In this document: piece after piece, positions 9,425 to 21,099 of the stretch
Numbering within the stretch: the stretch's first letter is position 1
Layout of the letters: each line of letters begins with the position of its first letter
DNA from: Pomphorhynchus laevis
Taxonomy: Eukaryota > Acanthocephala > Palaeacanthocephala > Echinorhynchida > Pomphorhynchidae
Reading direction: 5' to 3'
Assembly: GCA_012934845.2 (NCBI GenBank)
Contig: WNNJ02003691.1
Coordinates: 62,001 to 126,000 of the forward strand
DNA length: 64,000 bases
Translations under genes and position numbers: made by a program
The notes under the pieces: generated by a model
The model's input: only the letters and a program-made list of their open reading frames with translations
Told to the model about the DNA's origin: nothing
Databases searched by the model: none

Positions 9425-9570
9425 ATGATTGGTCAGCACTTTCGGTACCATTTTCCACCACGACGATCGACAATCCATGTTGTTGGCGTAGGATGTGAAG
9501 CCACCGCCGTCTTTGAACTAATTGGGAAGCGATTGAGGCTAGCTACTAACGACGCCCAGGAAAAATCCCA
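9425..9570 (+). pseudogene. possible fragment of an RLE-type LINE C-terminus
   Basis: Translation contains IGKRLRLATNDAQEKSHFLL, resembling IGKRLKHVTGDSRATSYLL at 56620-56680 and the block at 57250-57330, all from the C-terminal end of the same RLE-type LINE family. The match is short. It lies in intron 1 of the actin-related gene. Confidence 0.4.
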
Positions 9571-9637
9571 TTTCCTATTACGTAATCGGAACGACATGTA
9601 TTTTAAATGTATTGCGAAAAATAAATTCGATCAAACT

Positions 9638-9672
9638 CTCTCTCTTTTGATCAGTCTGATCTAAAGAGAGAG
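9638..9672. repeat. short-spacer palindrome
   Basis: 17-nt arms (9638-9654 and 9656-9672), one mismatch, a single-base spacer; CTCTCT...GATCAG against CTGATC...AGAGAG. Confidence 0.9.
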
Positions 9673-9699
9673 TAAATATAATTTTTATTGAAATCGAAT

Positions 9700-10480
9700 T
9701 TCGATAGCTAACTAATATCCTCATCAAGATAAGATGGCCCCTACCCATCCTCAAAATGTGGCCTAGCCACTCCCACTGACTTCTTTCAACATGGAGGAGC
9801 AGCGACTTGTCGAACTTCAAACTTTATCTCTAAGGCTGAAGCCGGCAATAACGCAAAGGAACCTCATTTCGGTCGCATGTACTCGAGATCTAGTCATGTC
9901 AGTCATGACCCAAAGTTCAAACCCATAAGTTAGGATAGGTAAGAATATTGAGCGATAAATTGAACGTTACTCCTGAAGGCTTAGCTTTCTTTCTTTACCA
10001 CAGCTTATCTGCGTAAAGAATCCATTACTATATGAACTGCACATATCCGCATATCAATCTCCCTATTATTCTTACCATCACTCAAGAACAAGACGCCAAA
10101 GTACTTAAACTCTTTTACGTCGGTTAAGATCTTATCAACTATTCGTATCGACGATGCTACCTTGTTCAGAGAAGAGCACATTGAGACAGTTTTGGGTTTG
10201 CTAACTTTTATATCGGCCACTGGACATTCTGCCGTAAATCGATCCAGCAAGCATTGTAGGTCATCAATATCGGAGGCCAACAAAACAACATCGTCTACGA
10301 AAAGCAAATATGATATTATGATGGGATCAAACTGAACATCAAACTCCGACAAAGTGGCCCGTCTCGAAATGTTATCCATGTAAACAAGGAACAAAGTGGA
10401 GACAGTGGATAGCCCTGATGAACCCGACACCTACAGGAGACGACTCAAGACTTAATGCCTAAAGCACGAACACAACTCGT
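9700..10480 (-). mobile_element. degraded LINE, RT C-terminal part (minus strand)
   Basis: Minus-strand translation gives an RT motif-B remnant (HQGYPLSPL near 10410), motif C as LLFVDDVVLLASD, EFKYFGVLFLSDGKNNREID, and further on LLLHVERSQWEWLGHILRM. The order and wording match a LINE group I recall mainly from fish and invertebrates (EFKYLGVLFTSEG, HVERSQLRWLGH). It is broken by several frame changes and stops. A related minus-strand remnant is at 33185-33760. Confidence 0.7.
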
Positions 10481-11000
10481 ACTTCCTGCCTAAAACACGA
10501 ACACAACCGAAAACGACCAGTGGGTACTTCATTCTACCCATGAGTGTTGCCGAGTGATCCATCATTTCGGTCGTTTAGAAAAGACATGGTGCCCGAAAGT
10601 CATAAATCAAAGTCCACTCTACTAAGCAAAGTTATTTTCTATAAATTCCATATTTTGTAAGAAATCCTAAACTGTTGTTTACTCAGCACATCCGTGCGCT
10701 ACCATTATGTATACATAAATCCAGGCTTTAAATTTCTCGAAATAAACCTTTTTAACAATGAATCACTTGATTTTATTTCTCCATCCAGCCTCCTAATAAA
10801 ATCATTATATTTAGCTTGTCTCTTTAAAGTCGGGTCCCCCTTTGTTTCTTAAATTTATCGTTCAAAAGCGATTATCCCAATGAAATGTTTATAGTTTTAC
10901 TTAAAACAACAAAACAGTAAAATGATGTTTACAGCATATGTTAAACTCTGTTCGCAAATGTCCCTTCATTAGAGGCTATACGGTTATTATCCAAATTACT
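10481..11000. other. no recognised feature
   Basis: Intron 1 sequence. The first 150 bases are probably the outer part of the minus-strand LINE; the rest shows nothing I recognise. Confidence 0.4.
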
Positions 11001-11009
11001 TATAGATTC

Positions 11010-11770
11010 AGAATTTTGGACACAATTTGGCTTTGAGGATTGTGAGACCTTGCTTAGATTATGGTCCACAAACAGATTTTCCTTTTAAAAATGAAATATG
11101 GGAACAAGTTAACGGTTTATCAATGGGCAATTATCTTTCTCTAGTTCTTGCAAAGTTGTATATGAGAAAATAGGAATGAATTTAAAAAAGGATGGAATAC
11201 ATACCTGGCTTCGGGTATGTTGATGACACATTCATTCTTTTGATTTAATCATAAGACCCAGATTGCATCTTGTACAGACTAAATAATGCAGACAATAATA
11301 TTCAATAGATTTTAATAAAAAAATATGGTCTGCTATCTTTCCTTGACATGTAGATATTCTACATACAGAAAATATTTGTTTCTCAAATTATTAAAAACTA
11401 TCCCACTATTGTAGATTTAAGAAGTTGAAAATTCATAAAAAGTTAATTATTTCAGCTTTCACTTTTTTAGAGCGAAGACAATTTGTTATAGTTTCTTTTT
11501 TCCTCGGAAAAAGAAGAGATTATATAATGCGTAGAAGTCCGTTATGTATTGGATTTTTTACTTATTTTTTATCCTTTTTCAAAGGAAACAGTGCTACGAC
11601 AAGACTTCTATGAACTCAACTAAAGACAAAATATATGGGCGTGCCATATGTTGAGGATAGATGGAAAAGCAACATAGTTAAGCATGCAAAATGTACTAGA
11701 ATGTCAAAAACAACAGTTGTTTATAATGGATAATTTAAAAAAATTAAGAACATTTAAATAATAATAAGGA
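11010..11770 (+). mobile_element. decayed canonical-type Penelope element
   Basis: Translated pieces read QVNGLSMGNYLSLVLAKLYM (RT motif B region) and YVDDTFIL (motif C), then a KYGLLSFLDM-like block. The wording is that of the canonical Penelope/Poseidon branch, distinct from the GVPMGG/YIDD branch at 2318-8277. The copy is old and heavily mutated. It lies in intron 1 of the actin-related gene. Confidence 0.6.
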
Positions 11771-11861
11771 ATTTCATAAATAACTAATTAACAGCCACAA
11801 TTACTGAAAAAAGAGACAGGAGAAAAAAACAGAAGTTCGGGACGATAACAGAAAAATTGAG

Positions 11862-14745
11862 ACATTTAGTCTTCAAAATATCGTCATGGCCTTAGGTCCA
11901 GCGAGATCTGAGCCCTCCAACCAATCCAACACGCCATTCTCCGACTGAAGCACCCGGCGTATTTTACCCCTTCCCCGAAGATCCCAATCGAGGCGGACTA
12001 TGCTCGGTAATCGTGAGATTAAAAGCTTGAGAAACCTTAGTCTTTGCTCTGTGAGACGTCCTCTCGAAAAGAAGACTAATCCCGGGATAGCCCAAGTATA
12101 CCAGAGGTGCACTTGGGTTTTCCCATTTAATGTCAGATGCTTAGCCAGTTTCAGGGACCACATAACTTTCTTTAGGGTACGTTTAAGTATATTCAGGTCA
12201 GCTTTCGCCAACCAGTTAACCGTAATAGTAAACCCCAGGTATTTTACTCGATTTGTGAAGGTGGGAGTGGTTGATTAGTCAATATGGAAAATACGGCTGA
12301 AATTGCCAGTCTCTTTAAATTTCCTTTGTCGCAGGGGGCGCCATGAAAGACAACAACCTGCGATTTGAAAGAATTTAAAATAAGATTGGATGTGGGTAAC
12401 TGATGCTTTAATCTTAAAAAGAAACGGCTAATGTCCGAGACTACATCTGTACACCTGCGTCCAGAAAACAGGACTGTGGTATCATTAGTGTATACCATAA
12501 GATGTTGATCACATTTAAAATTTTTGAATAGTACAATGAAGGCAGCAAGATAAAAGATAGGGGAAAATGGGGAGCCTTGGAGCACAGCCGTAATATAGAG
12601 TATAACTGAAGCACGTCAGGATCGTCTTCATAGCATAATCGATTGATGTACAGCGATATTTCCACCCTGTTAACCCTAGGGACCTGAGAGAGGAGATAAC
12701 GAAGGGAATGGGGATCTGGTCAAATGCAGCTGAAAAACCAATAAAAACAGCCACAGCAAGCTGATGACTGTTATACTGGCAAAACTAATGCACTTTACTA
12801 ATTGCTGAATGAACCGAGCGCCCTTTGATAAATTCATGAAAACTCGGTGGGATCAAATTACACCTACATAAATGATCGCAGATTCTACGAGAAAGCGCTT
12901 TTTTGTAGATGGAGTTGAGCGCGTTTTGAATGCAGATAGGCTGCAGATCTTTAGGACAAGTGATCACTCTCATTTTTGGTAAAAAAAACTCGACGGCTGA
13001 TGTTGATGTCAGCAACATCTGACTGGGAGGCTAATAATATTGTGATTGCGACCACCTTTCTCTGACTGTCTGTCAAACTGACAGCCCCGAGTGGAGAGTG
13101 TCTCGTTGGGTTTGGAGGTGCCCGGAAGTTGCCCCCAAGAGTTTAGGATATCTGGAACTGATATATCCTTACCCCTAAAGTCACCAAGGGCGGGAAAGTT
13201 TGGGGAGATTGAGTGACTCCGTAATAATGCAGGGATAGTGACTCTTCCAAAACTTTGTCAATGCCTATGCTACCGATCAAACCCAATGCTCTATCCATCC
13301 AGCAGACAAACTTCTCCTATTCGAATATCCTCCAAAAGAAAGACTGAGAAGAGTTAAGGTGAGTAATACTCGCCTTATTCAAAATCAGCTGGAATCTATA
13401 TCTAGAGATCCAGTATTTATTCGAGAGGGCCTGTTTGACGGTAAAAGAGAAATTGGGAAGGTGTATCATTTTAGCTAGGACCTTGAGTTTTGTTATAGAG
13501 GGATTGTAAATACGACCTTTATAGGTAGTCGAAACGCGGTAGCTTGCGATGAGAGATAGGAATTAAATTCGATCAAACTCTCATTACCAATTCAGGGAAA
13601 GAGTTGGATAGCTGCCTGAAAGAAAGCCACTCTGATGGGATCAAAGTGAAACCTCTTTCTAAGCAACGTATCTTCCTCTATCCGCCAGCGAATTAGGTCA
13701 TTAGAGGTGGCCAGCTTTTGGCGCGACTGCTCAGTACAGATGGGTTTCAACAAACACATCTAATGAAGCAGTAATATGTCGAGGGGGGAATTAGTTGTTG
13801 AGCAATGAAAGGTGGGTGAAGGTGGTTTATGAATAAGGTAGTCGTTCCTGGCTCTGCGGAGTGCTGCATTAATCCAACGACCAGTTCTGACGTTGAAGTC
13901 ATCGAATAACATGTCATAGCCACTACCCAAAATACGGTCCAGGAGCTCACGGTTCTTGTGAATTTCCCCTGGCATAATGTAGATATTGGCTATACTGATA
14001 CGTTTATCGTTCTTACAAAGTGATATTCCTAAACAAGACAGGGTTGGACAAGAATAGTTTAAAAGTAGGGACGATCTTAAGGATCATTTAACTAGGGTTA
14101 AAAGACCTTGATAAGAGGAGGAGTGAAAAGCGGTTAAGTTCGGAATAAAGTGGGTGGTAATGAAAAGAGTAGTGGGTGGTATTTTGGGATAAATCGAGTA
14201 ATGTCTTGGGGGAGACGGATAGGCCACGTCTCCTGAAGGACTATAACATGTGCATCTCTACCAGATAGAAGGCTAAGGGCGGAAGCACCTCTCAAATTCC
14301 ATTAAAGGATAATCAGTGAAAAAGGATCTTGGCTACTTTGCATTGTGTTACGTCAGCTGGAGTGGGATGCCTACCTCCTAGCAGGAACCAGGAGAGAGAA
14401 AGTTGCCCTTCTTACTCCCAGCTTTAACGGGAGAAGACACTTGCCCACTGGCATTGCCTTCATCTCCCTTTGAGGCCAACAACTCCCAGCAAATATCACA
14501 TTTATTTGCCAACTTCAAGAAAGCCAGCTCTGTTTTAAGAGGATCTCTTCTTAGAACGGGGGAGGGGGCTCTCTTTGAAGAGGTAAAATTCGTTGATGGA
14601 GGAGAGCGGGACTCATCGAATTTCGCTATCAGAAGATTCGTTAAGGATCGAATCTCATTCTTGTACTCCTGATCTAGCGTCAACAAGTTGATAATATCGG
14701 CATCTATCATACCAGCACCGGTTGAATTGGACAAGCAGGCAGCGG
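11862..14745 (-). mobile_element. I/Jockey-group LINE, copy A
   Basis: Minus-strand relative of the fuller copy at 16820-20830. From 5' to 3' on the minus strand: ORF1 C-terminus (14734-14378, with CDICWELLAS), start of the endonuclease frame near 14340 (equivalent of NVLQWNSGGASA), then RT pieces (IYKKALSRRICDHL, FIKGRSVHSAI, YTNDTTVLFSG where copy B has YADDTT) and the C-terminal LRFLKLLISRLPSIVRLDW. The catalytic YADD box is lost and the frame is broken repeatedly, so it is dead and clearly older than copy B. It lies in intron 1. Confidence 0.8.
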
Positions 14746-15253
14746 CAAAGTGGGCCGAATAGGTTATTTAAATGAGCTAAATTAAATTAGAGAATTTTTT
14801 CGGATTATACTATTTTTAGCCAAATATATAAAATTTTTGTCCTACTATATTTTGCTTTATCATATTTTGTTATATTTTGTTTTTTAATATATAATATTAA
14901 ATTTGAAATACGTTTAACCAAAAACATCATCAAAAATATAAATAGAATTTACTATTTTTAAAATAAAATTAAAAAGATCAACCTTGAATATTTTTAATTA
15001 TAATATAATATTAGCTTCTGCGTTTCAGTTCTATAAAAGGCAGAAGAGTTTAATTTAATGAGTTTAATTACAGTTTAATGCTTACTTCTACATATCAAAG
15101 TTTACCTTACATTTTAAATGAAGAGTTTAATAATTTCTTTTGTTTCTCTATGAAACTTAAGTACGCGTAATCATGTGTTCAACTGACTTTCATTGACTCA
15201 GTGTAGATTTTTATAAAATTATGTACTGACTAACTTTTAAGTCAATTTATTAA

Positions 15254-15255
<2 letters not shown>
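14746..15255. other. AT-rich intron DNA, nothing recognised
   Basis: No coding motif or structured repeat seen between LINE copy A and the (AT)n tract. Confidence 0.5.

Positions 15256-15346
<91 letters not shown>
15256..15346. repeat. (AT)n microsatellite
   Basis: About 45 uninterrupted AT dinucleotides, roughly 120 bp upstream of exon 2 of the actin-related gene. Confidence 0.98.
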
Positions 15347-15348
<2 letters not shown>

Positions 15349-15466
15349 ACACTTACTTTAAGGCAATTAAATAATTATTTAAGCATGATAAAGTTATTTT
15401 TGTAACGACATATACTTAGACAGGCGCATATTATCCTAAGTACTTACACTTTATAATAACTTTTAG

Positions 15467-15707
15467 CTGGCTTTTGAAAGATTTGGAGTAACGAAGTTTC
15501 AGCTGGTGAGTCAGCCGCAATTAGCCCTGTATGCTGCTGGACGTGTAAACGGGCTTCTTCTGGATTGTGGCCATTGTACCACTACAGTTGCCCCAGTTTA
15601 CGATTCCGTATTACTCAGGAACTGTATTATACAAACATCTTTGGCCGGAAACGCTATTTCTAATCATTTGAACAACCTTATGATACACACTAATTCATAT
15701 GATCTAG
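15467..15707 (+). CDS. actin-related protein, exon 2
   Basis: Residues 118-197 plus one base. Acceptor CTTTTAG ends at 15466, donor GTAGGT starts at 15708. Joined to exon 1 it gives TELAFERFGVTKFQLVSQPQLALYAAGR, matching actin spacing without a gap. The phosphate-2 loop reads DCGHCTTTVAP (residues 150-160) where actin has DSGDGVTHTVP. The actin Gln137 position is kept (Q133), but Asp157, Gly158 and His161 are replaced by His153, Cys154 and Thr157, so ATP hydrolysis is probably altered or lost. Phase 1 at the 3' end. Confidence 0.9.
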
Positions 15708-16155
15708 GTAGGTGTAACCCAAAAAGTCGCACTACAAACTTTTATTATAAGTTTGTTGTTTCTATGTAATAGTTATAAGTTGGTAAATGCAAACAAAGTT
15801 TGTACCAAGTCATTCAATCCTAATGGGTGCATATAATTAATCGTTTCAATCCAAAATCTTCTTTTAATAAGAAGTTTTTAATTTAATATCGACATATTTT
15901 CTTCATTAATAGTTCTATAATAAATAGTTAACAGCTTTTCATTAAAAGAATTTTACAGACTGATGGTGATCTTTCTAACAATGTAGTAAAGTTTCCTTGC
16001 AAAACGTTTCAATTAATGTTGCAGTGAATAATTAAAAATATGTCATGATTTAAAGGTCATTATTAAAAGTTTTGTATAGACACCAATGTAGACCAAAAGT
16101 AGGCGTCGGGAAGAGGTATTTATTCTTAGCAGGATCCAGGGCTATTGCCATAAAG
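15708..16155. other. start of intron 2, nothing recognised
   Basis: AT-rich sequence between the exon 2 donor and the hAT remnant. No motif recognised. Confidence 0.5.
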
Positions 16156-16815
16156 CAGTGGTCACCAACCGCACAAGAAAAAATAAATTATTAGTTTTAT
16201 TGTGTCTTAATGAGCAGCTACTATTTTAATAAATTACTGGATTATCAAGTTTTTTATCGTCTCATAAGTGCCAAATATTTACCTAACTAGCAAAATGAGT
16301 ATTAAACATATATAATCGAAAAGTTTTTCGTTAAGAACAAAAGATGTTAAGGACAAAGAAGTACGGTAAACGATTTCAAATAAAAAGAAAGTCTGCAACA
16401 TATATCAGAATTACTTCTTGAAATACGGAGTATCACAACAGACAAGTCCCACGCACTAAGCCCACTTTGCATAGTGTGAGGTGAGCGACTCCTAATGAAG
16501 CAATTAAGCCTTCAAAACTAGTTCATCATTTATAGACTAAGCACCCAAGATTAGAATACAAGCCACTGGAATATTTAAAAAACACGAACATAAGTAAAAC
16601 AACAGAAATTACTGAGGGTTACTATATCAATAAATGATAGTGTTTCGCCTTGGTACATTGAGGAAATAGCCGGAGACTTAGACAATTGTTTGAGTGAATT
16701 AATAAATCAGTGTTAAAAAATCACGACAAGGAGTATTGACTTGTTGTCAACATCTACCGATGCTAGCAACAAGGCAATAATCCTTGTTTATTTACGATCT
16801 ATTTTTCAAATAAAT
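16156..16815 (+). mobile_element. hAT DNA transposon remnant (BED-finger type)
   Basis: Begins with CAGTGGTCACCAACC, the wording of many hAT terminal inverted repeats. Downstream translation, through several stops, reads PNEAIKPSKLVHHL-TKHP and KPLEYLKN, matching the BED zinc-finger region (SNEAMKPSKLKRHLETKHP) of ZBED/Buster-like hAT transposases, then SPWYIEEIAGDL and STDASNKAIILVYLRS, the start of the catalytic region around the first acidic residue. The rest of the transposase is missing where the LINE copy B begins near 16820, so the LINE may have inserted into it. Dead. Confidence 0.7.
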
Positions 16816-16966
16816 TATAATTTGTCGCATGTGTGATCATTACCGATGTTATTAGGAGCATCGGAAAGTTGCTTTGTACATGTTGCTTATTCCACGTGTC
16901 AAAATTTGATTACTATGTGATGTTTTAATGTTTTGTTTCTCTGATAAAATGTTAGTATAAAAAGCA

Positions 16967-17826
16967 GTGATTGGAACCAAATTTAAAGACAGTATTTGCT
17001 CAAGAAATTCCAACAAAAATATGTGTAGTGTACAAGTAATTTCGGAGCTATCAAACGATAGCAGCAAAAATCATTCAAAAATCAACGATAATCCTACAAA
17101 AAAAGACAAATTAAAGGTAAATCTAACTACAGATCCAAGTAACAAGGTTAGTAATTTTTCTATGGTATCAGGTGATGGGGAGGTGCTTCCCCCATTCCTA
17201 AATTAAAGAATTTGGTTTTAATCAGAGTTATACGACCAATCGAAAGACATGAACTTTACAATGTATTTTTACGTTCATTTGCCCAGCAGTATAAAAACAG
17301 AATTTTGTTCAACACGGTGAAACTTCACCCTTCAGAGGTGAAAGTTTCGTTCGTCACAGCAGACCTGGCTAAAAATTACTCTGAATACTTTTCCTCCAAC
17401 CTAACAGTTTATGGTGAACTCACCTTTAGGCCCATCCTTGCCTCGCTAAAGGTGACGAATCTTCCTTGTAGTATGGATGAGGAAGATATGAAATCATTAA
17501 TGCCTACATTCAAAATTACTAATTTTAGGTCAATCCAGGGTAGGGATGGCAACCCTATCCCGGTTGGCTTTTGCTCAGCTCCGGTAGATACTGCAGAAGC
17601 CTTGGCTAAATCTTCATCGAACCCCTTCATGGGTTTTAATATCCGTTTTTTCATTACAGAAAAAGATGAGCTTACTTACCCCCACTGCAGCAGGTGTCAC
17701 AAATGGGGGCACTGGGCCTCCAGCTGCAGTGGGACACCAACATGCGGGGTTTGCAGTTCAACTTTCTGTCAGACTCTACTATCGAACGACCGTTTGTGTG
17801 GCACCCACATCCTGTTCGAACTGTGA
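16967..17826 (+). pseudogene. LINE copy B ORF1, Gag-like with CCHC knuckle
   Basis: N-terminal part 16967-17206 and main part to 17826 are in different frames, joined around 17190. The main part has an RRM-like stretch (VLIRVIRPIERHEL ... VKVSFVTADLAKNY) and a zinc knuckle CSRCHKWGHWASSC (C-x2-C-x4-H-x4-C, about 17687-17730), a nucleic-acid-binding module typical of I/Jockey/R1 ORF1 proteins. The C-terminal part after 17800 is in another frame (to about 18132). Confidence 0.75.
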
Positions 17827-18272
17827 GGGAGCCATCCTTCCTGGGGTAGGAGATGCAGTATGTTCAAAGAATATAGAAGTATGTTCATCAAACCGGTCAA
17901 ACCTTCTACTTATTCGCAAGTGGCCGCCCCGCGAATGGATGACTCTGAGATAATACGTACGATGGATGTTAAATTAGAAGTTTCTCATCGCAAACTTGAA
18001 AACCTAATTCTCATGGCCTTGGGTGTAGTGAACACTCATCCTACGCTACCTGCTTCGGCAGTTCTTCCGGAATCGAAGAAGAGGGGGCTTCGGCCCATAC
18101 TGTTCCCCCGCTCAAGATCGGTAAAATGCTGAGTGGCAAACAGCATAAGGGAAATGAAGACGCTGCCCAGGGGCAAGTACCGAACCCGGGTGGGGCTAGT
18201 GGCAGGAAGGGTAACCTTCCTGCACTTAGCTTTGTCTAGGTAGGCAATCCCCCATCCAACTAATCCATCACA

Positions 18273-19377
18273 ATGCAGAGTACTCGTGAGCCTTTTTCAC
18301 TGAATGTCCTTCAGTGGAATTCGGGAGGTGCTTCTGCCCTTAGACTTTTATCTGGTAGAGATGCAGATGTTATAGTCCTTCAGGAGACGCGGTCTATCCG
18401 TCTTCCCCAGGACATTACTCGATTTATTTCAAAACATATATGTTCCCACTTAACCTTAGTTAAGTGGTACTTAAGGTCCTTCCTCCTATTAAACTACTCA
18501 TGTCCAGCCATGTCTTGTTTAGTAGTTTTCACTCAGTAAGAACGGTAAACGCCTCAGTCTAGCCAATGTCTACATCCGTCCAGGGGAAATTCACAAGAAC
18601 CGTGACCTCCTGGATAGTATTATTGACAGCGGTTATGACATGATACTTGGGGATTTCAACGACAGAACTGGTCGTTGGATCAATGCAGCGCTTCGCAGAG
18701 CTAGTAACGGTTATCTTATTCACAAACCCCCGTCCCCTACCTTTCATTGCACATCAACAAATTCTATCCTCAACATTTTACTGCTTCACTCGAGGTGGCT
18801 GTTAAAATCCCTCTGCACGGAGCAGTCGCGCCAGTAATTGTCCACCTCTCATGACCTAATTCTTTGGAGAATTGAGGAAGATATGTTGCTTCGCAGAAGG
18901 TTTCACTTTGATCCTATCAGAGTGGCCTTCTTTCAGGCGGCTATCCAACTCTTTCCCCGAATAGGAAATGTGAGTCTGACCGAATTTAATACCTACCTCT
19001 TTTCGCAAGCTACCGCGATTCTATCGACTACCTATAAAGGTCGTATATACAATCCCACTCCGACGAAACTCAAGGTCCTAGCAAAATTATTGAACCTCCC
19101 TAATCTCTCTGCTTCCGCCAAACAAGCCTTCTCGAATGAATACTGGAGCACTAGATACAGGTTCCAGCTGAGTAAGGATAGGACGAGTATCGCTCGCCTT
19201 AATCCTTCTCAGTCTTCATTTTGGAAGATTTTCAAGAAGGAGAAGTTTGTTTGCTGGAAGGATAGAGCATTGAGTTGGATAGGGAATGTGGGCCTTGAAA
19301 AAGTTTTGGAGGAGTCACTAGCCCTACACAACTATGGAAGCCACTCAATCACCTCAACCAATCCCGCCTTGGTGTAA
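18273..19377 (+). pseudogene. LINE copy B ORF2, endonuclease region
   Basis: Starts MQSTREPFSLNVLQWNSGG, then ADVIVLQETRSI: the first two blocks of the AP endonuclease domain (QWN and QET). Later pieces ILGDFNDRTGRWINAALRR (GDFN block, near 18640-18700) are in a different frame, so at least one frame change lies near 18500-18600. The 18838-19377 segment is the linker before the RT. Not active as it stands. Confidence 0.75.
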
Positions 19378-20686
19378 CTTCAGGAGTAGGGATCTATCTG
19401 TTACGGATATTCTTAACTCCTGGGGTCCACTCCCGGGCACCTCCAAATCCGTCGTTCCACTTTCTTCTCGGGTCTGTCAGCTTTTGACAGCTGATCAGAG
19501 AAGAGAGGTGGCCGTAACAATGCTTTTAGCCTCCCCATCCGATGTAGCAGGCATCAATATTAGTAAGCGTGTTTTTATCCCTAAGAAAAAATCCTGTTCA
19601 TGTCCTAAAGACCTGCGACCCATTTCGATTCAAAATTCCCTCGTGTCAATTTACGAAAAAGCGCTTGCGCGTAAAATCCGCGACCATCTGAGTAGGCGTA
19701 ATTTGATCCCTCCAGGTTTTCATGGGTTCGTCAAAGGTCGCTCGGTCCATTCAGCAGTAGGTGAGGTGGAGCAGTTTTGTCAGGAGAATAGCCATCGCCT
19801 AGTTGTGGTTTTTTTCCTTGACTTTTCTGCTGCATTTGACCGCATCTCGATTCCTTTTGTGATCTCTTCTCTCAGGTCCCTCGGGTTGCCTGCGAGAATT
19901 GTGAACAGGGTGGAGATCCTGCTGTACACTAAGCGGTTTTATTATGAAGACGACCCTGATGCGCGTCAGTTCTACCCTATTACGGGTGTGTCTCAAGATT
20001 CACCTCTTTCTCCTCTTTTATATCTTGCTGCCTCCATTAATCTATTCAGAATATTTAAACGTGAACAACGTCTTGTGGTGTATGCTGATGACACCACAGC
20101 CCTGTTCTCTGGACACAGGTGCAAAGACGTAGTTTCTGACATCAGCCGCTTCTTTTTAAGATTAAAAGACCAGTTACCCGTATCCAATCTTATTTTAAAC
20201 TCTGCCAAATCGCAGGCGGTTGTCTTTCATGGCACCACTGCAACAAAGAAAAAACTTAAGAGATTAGCACTCTCTGCACTCTCCTCCATATTTGCCTCTG
20301 AACCACTCCCCACCTTCTCAAGTCGAGTAAAATACCTGGGGTTCACCGTTACAGTGAACTGGTCGGCTAAAGCTGACCTGGATAGACTTAAACGTATCCT
20401 GAAGAAAGCTAGGTGGGAACTGAAACGGGCCCAGCATCTGTCATTGAAAGGGAAAACCCAGGTGCGCCTTTGGGGTACCTGGGCTATCTCGGGACTAGTC
20501 TTCTTCTCAAGAGGACGTCCCCCAGAGCAAAGGCTAAGGTTTCTTAAGCTCCTCGTCTCTCGTTTACCAAGCATAGTCCGCGCCGATTGGATTCTTCGGG
20601 GGATGAAAGACCCCGGGTGGTTCAGTCGGAAGGCGGCGTGTTGGATCGGTTGGGGAGCTCAGATCCCACTGGACCTGAGGCCATGA
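19334..20686 (+). CDS. LINE copy B ORF2, reverse transcriptase (450 codons)
   Basis: Continuous frame with RVFIPKK, CPKDLRPISIQNSL (block 1-2), GFHGFVKGRSVHSAV, FFLDFSAAFDRISI (motif A), GVSQDSPLSPLLYL (motif B; Gly-Val-Ser where most LINEs have GVPQG), VVYADDTTALF (motif C) and VKYLGFTV. It ends with a tryptophan-rich tail (CWIGWG). It overlaps the preceding segment in another frame around 19334-19377. No ribonuclease H domain is visible. Confidence 0.85.
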   Translation: MEATQSPQPIPPWCNFRSRDLSVTDILNSWGPLPGTSKSVVPLSSRVCQLLTADQRREVAVTMLLASPSDVAGINISKRVFIPKKKSCSCPKDLRPISIQNSLVSIYEKALARKIRDHLSRRNLIPPGFHGFVKGRSVHSAVGEVEQFCQENSHRLVVVFFLDFSAAFDRISIPFVISSLRSLGLPARIVNRVEILLYTKRFYYEDDPDARQFYPITGVSQDSPLSPLLYLAASINLFRIFKREQRLVVYADDTTALFSGHRCKDVVSDISRFFLRLKDQLPVSNLILNSAKSQAVVFHGTTATKKKLKRLALSALSSIFASEPLPTFSSRVKYLGFTVTVNWSAKADLDRLKRILKKARWELKRAQHLSLKGKTQVRLWGTWAISGLVFFSRGRPPEQRLRFLKLLVSRLPSIVRADWILRGMKDPGWFSRKAACWIGWGAQIPLDLRP

Positions 20687-20830
20687 AAGAGAAAGGGAAG
20701 ATGAAAAAACGAAGGAAAATTCTGTCATTTTTTCTGAGTTGGTTATGACCTACCTTTTTTATTCTTGCATGCTATATTTTGGTGTATTTAATAAAGTCTT
20801 TATTTATTTATTTATTTGCTCTATTTTAAT

Positions 20831-21099
20831 AAATCAGTATTTGTTCTACTTTAATAAATGTTGTACTTTAAAAAATCAACAATCTATAATCAAATGTAAC
20901 GACGATTCATTTTTTCACTATTAAGTAAATCAAAAAGCTATCAACGCTCTTGATTTGTTGTTGACTACAGATATCGACGAAGATATGGTAATAATAAGAT
21001 TTTCTTAACAGAAACATACGTAAGTCGATAAATACACAAAAACAGTTTGATGAAATAACATTCTTCTAAGTTCTATCTTCGCCAACAACTTCTGACTTC
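20831..21099. other. spacer between LINE copies B and C
   Basis: AT-rich; nothing recognised. Confidence 0.4.

Larger units (their letters stand above)
16820..20830 (+). mobile_element. I/Jockey-group LINE, copy B (most complete)
   Basis: Two-ORF non-LTR retrotransposon in intron 2 of the actin-related gene, same orientation as the gene. ORF1 (16967-18132 region) is Gag-like with a CCHC knuckle; ORF2 (18273-20686) has an AP-type endonuclease start and a full RT. The 3' end has AATAAAGTCTTTATTT followed by a (TTTA)n tail near 20790-20815. A few frame changes break both ORFs, but the RT half is one open frame. Related copies: A (11862-14745), C (21100-23290) and a 5'-truncated piece D (25405-25655). 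Confidence 0.85.
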
